64,000 nt of DNA from Aeromonas sp. RU39B (lineage in GTDB: Bacteria; Pseudomonadota; Gammaproteobacteria; Enterobacterales; Aeromonadaceae), in contig NZ_FTMJ01000003.1 in assembly GCF_900156095.1 (NCBI RefSeq), positions 186,001 through 250,000 on the forward strand, given 5' to 3'. Made by a program: the position numbers and the translations under genes. Position 1 is the first letter of the stretch; every line of letters starts with the position of its first letter. Positions 63,065 to 64,000 of the stretch are shown piece by piece. Under the pieces are notes generated by a model. It was not told the origin of the DNA. It searched no databases and was given only the letters and a program-made list of their open reading frames with translations.

Positions 63065-63222
63065 TGATCTCCATTTTGTCCCGTGATAGTCTCGTATGTG
63101 TATGGTATGGCAATATCATTAAAAAGCCAAGTGCACTGGAAGGTAAAGAAGGGGGAAAGTGATACAGCACAGGTAAGTCAGAACGACACAAATGTGATTG
63201 AGCCCTGTTTGACGGGGCAAAA
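63065..63222. other. Divergent control region of the island edge
   Basis: About 160 bp between the WYL operator and the hairpins. It probably contains the WYL gene promoter. A minus-strand frame at 63030-63242 lacks a ribosome site and resembles nothing. Confidence 0.4.
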
Positions 63223-63257
63223 AAATAGCCGCATCGCGCCAACGATAACGGCTATTT
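63223..63257 (-). terminator. Minus-strand terminator-like hairpin
   Basis: AAATAGCCG / CGGCTATTT, perfect 9-bp arms around 17 nt; on the minus strand it is followed by a run of seven T. It would stop leftward readthrough into the WYL gene. Confidence 0.55.
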
Positions 63258-63268
63258 AGCAGGGCAGT

Positions 63269-63300
63269 TACACACCCACGTAAGAAGCAATAGGTGTGTA
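63269..63300. repeat. Inverted repeat TACACACC/GGTGTGTA
   Basis: Perfect 8-bp arms separated by 16 nt, about 125 bp upstream of the small ORF. Could be a second regulator-binding dyad or an RNA hairpin. Confidence 0.45.
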
Positions 63301-63385
63301 GGGATTCATATTGGAGGTCTCCCCCCAGGGTATAACTTGTTGTTCAAACACAATTTTGTACTCTTCGTGCCTTGATGTCCAGAGA

Positions 63386-63418
63386 TTCCTCCCTAACAAA
63401 TCCAACTAAATGGAGGGG
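63386..63418 (+). promoter_or_regulatory. Possible Shine-Dalgarno sequestering hairpin
   Basis: TTCCTCC (63386-63392) can pair with GGAGGGG (63412-63418), the ribosome site of the following small ORF; two pairs are G-U. This would keep its translation low. Confidence 0.35.
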
Positions 63419-63425
63419 GTCAGCT

Positions 63426-63524
63426 ATGAACAACGATAAATCGGTTCATGTTTGTGCCTATGTACGTCGTCGCCAGGGTCGCTTGGAGTACGTCTGTTCA
63501 CATTGGCGATCATTGCCTCATTGA
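63426..63524 (+). CDS. Small ORF, 32 residues, Arg/aromatic-rich
   Basis: Translates as MNNDKSVHVCAYVRRRQGR followed by LEYVCSHWRSLPH. It has a strong GGAGGGGG eight to ten bases upstream. The two halves look like a degenerate repeat (VCAYVRR and VCSHWRS), with two cysteines. I do not recognise the family. It may be a functional small protein or a leader peptide; a 14-bp hairpin follows within 20 bp. Confidence 0.55.
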   Translation: MNNDKSVHVCAYVRRRQGRLEYVCSHWRSLPH

Positions 63525-63543
63525 GGTTAGGCGTATAACTGAG

Positions 63544-63578
63544 GAGCATTGATGATGGACCATTCATCATCAATGCTC
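63544..63578 (+). terminator. 14-bp perfect hairpin after the small ORF
   Basis: GAGCATTGATGATG / CATCATCAATGCTC around a 7-nt loop, followed by only ATTT. It lies between the small ORF and the membrane-protein start at 63613, so it is either a weak terminator or an attenuator. Confidence 0.6.
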
Positions 63579-63612
63579 ATTTGGAAAACACTTTATTTAA
63601 CAGTGAGTAAAT

Positions 63613-64000
63613 ATGGACGTTCTAATTAGTGCATTCAACGACCCTATATTCCAAAGCATGGTAATAGGCCCCATAATGGGGATTGTATTTGGAGCTATTT
63701 TTTCAGGTCTAACTGAAAAACCCCAAAACACAACCCCCGTAACAGTCGTGCAGACTAAAAACATTTACGTAACCCACGTAAAGTCAAGTTCCACCAATAC
63801 CCAATCTGATGAAGGATTAGGGATGCTATTCCTATTGGGATTTGGTTTTATAGTTTGGAAATACGCAATATATGTAAATCAGATTCATTATTACATGTCC
63901 TTCGCATTGCTGTTCGCAATAACGTTTTCTATGACTTCTATACTAATGGCATTTTTGAAGGGGCAGATAACATCGAGGGATTGGATTTTTCATCTGATAT
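63613..64000 (+). CDS. Unrecognised multi-pass membrane protein (5' part, cut by window end)
   Basis: An open frame from the ATG at 63613 runs off the window: 129 codons, no stop. Predicted hydrophobic segments lie at about 12-32, 72-88 and 94-116. Between the first two is a polar Thr/Val/Ser-rich linker (PQNTTPVTVVQTKNIYVTH). Codon use and A+T richness differ from the chromosome to the left. The ribosome site is weak (GTGAG). I cannot assign a family; an effector or envelope component of the neighbouring regulator's system is inferred. Confidence 0.6.
   Translation, partial: MDVLISAFNDPIFQSMVIGPIMGIVFGAIFSGLTEKPQNTTPVTVVQTKNIYVTHVKSSSTNTQSDEGLGMLFLLGFGFIVWKYAIYVNQIHYYMSFALLFAITFSMTSILMAFLKGQITSRDWIFHLI

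Noticed and set aside
63030..63242. 70-codon minus-strand frame upstream of the WYL gene
   Set aside because: No ribosome site, overlaps the WYL operator and leader, and is Pro/Ser-rich without domain.
63552..63629. 25-codon ORF (MMDHSSSMLIW...) within the 14-bp hairpin, overlapping the membrane-protein start
   Set aside because: GAGGAG lies ahead of it, but the coding sequence is largely the hairpin itself; possible coupling peptide, not strong enough to list.

Overview
The window is a gammaproteobacterial chromosome segment, most consistent with Aeromonas (inferred from protein similarity, gene order and high G+C; I cannot name a species). Most genes are dense, GC-rich and recognisable. 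The last 2 kb is visibly AT-richer and looks like the left edge of an integrated element.

Layout: (1) 1-21126 is an envelope, translation and cofactor block whose gene order matches the E. coli ubiF-miaB-ybeZ-ybeY-corC-lnt and leuS-lptE-holA-nadD-rsfS-rlmH-mrdA-mrdB-rlpA-dacA-ybeD-lipB-lipA clusters, preceded by the start of mgsA. (2) 21146-28936 holds ackA, a YhcH-type protein, an acyltransferase, a YgeA-type racemase, two LysE exporters facing a MocR/GntR-type regulator, and two small lipoproteins. (3) 28937-41674 is a signalling block with four chemoreceptors, separated by a HAD phosphatase, a DsbA-like oxidoreductase, a divergent metallo-beta-lactamase-fold/LysR pair, a membrane protein and a glycerophosphodiesterase. 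(4) 42069-45388 is frdABCD (fumarate reductase) with a likely FNR site. (5) 45504-49914 holds a GlsB-like protein, a solute-binding protein, and a LysR gene divergent from a four-gene oxidoreductase/hydrolase/tautomerase/monooxygenase cluster. (6) 50074-54368 is an aryl-beta-glucoside PTS operon with a BglG-type RAT/terminator leader. (7) 54488-60804 is another LysE exporter, then nikABCDE-nikR behind a perfect NikR operator.

(8) From 60838 the content changes. A methionine-aminopeptidase paralogue with altered metal ligands is followed by a 48-bp remnant of the 3' end of a tRNA-Asn gene. This is the signature of an element integrated at that tRNA, and the element would extend rightwards beyond the window. 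The visible part carries a BrxR/CapW-like WYL-domain regulator with its own palindromic operator. Divergent from it are a 32-residue ORF with a strong, possibly sequestered ribosome binding site, a 14-bp perfect hairpin, and the start of an unrecognised multi-pass membrane protein cut by the window end. Because WYL regulators of this architecture control phage-defence loci, the divergent transcript is the best candidate for an undescribed system; most of it lies outside the window.

Regulation visible in the sequence includes NikR, FNR, BglG-type antitermination, sigma-28 promoters in front of two chemoreceptors, ATTGT/ACAAT palindromes at the LysE/MocR divergence, and LysR-type boxes. No CRISPR array, rRNA, complete tRNA or insertion sequence was seen.
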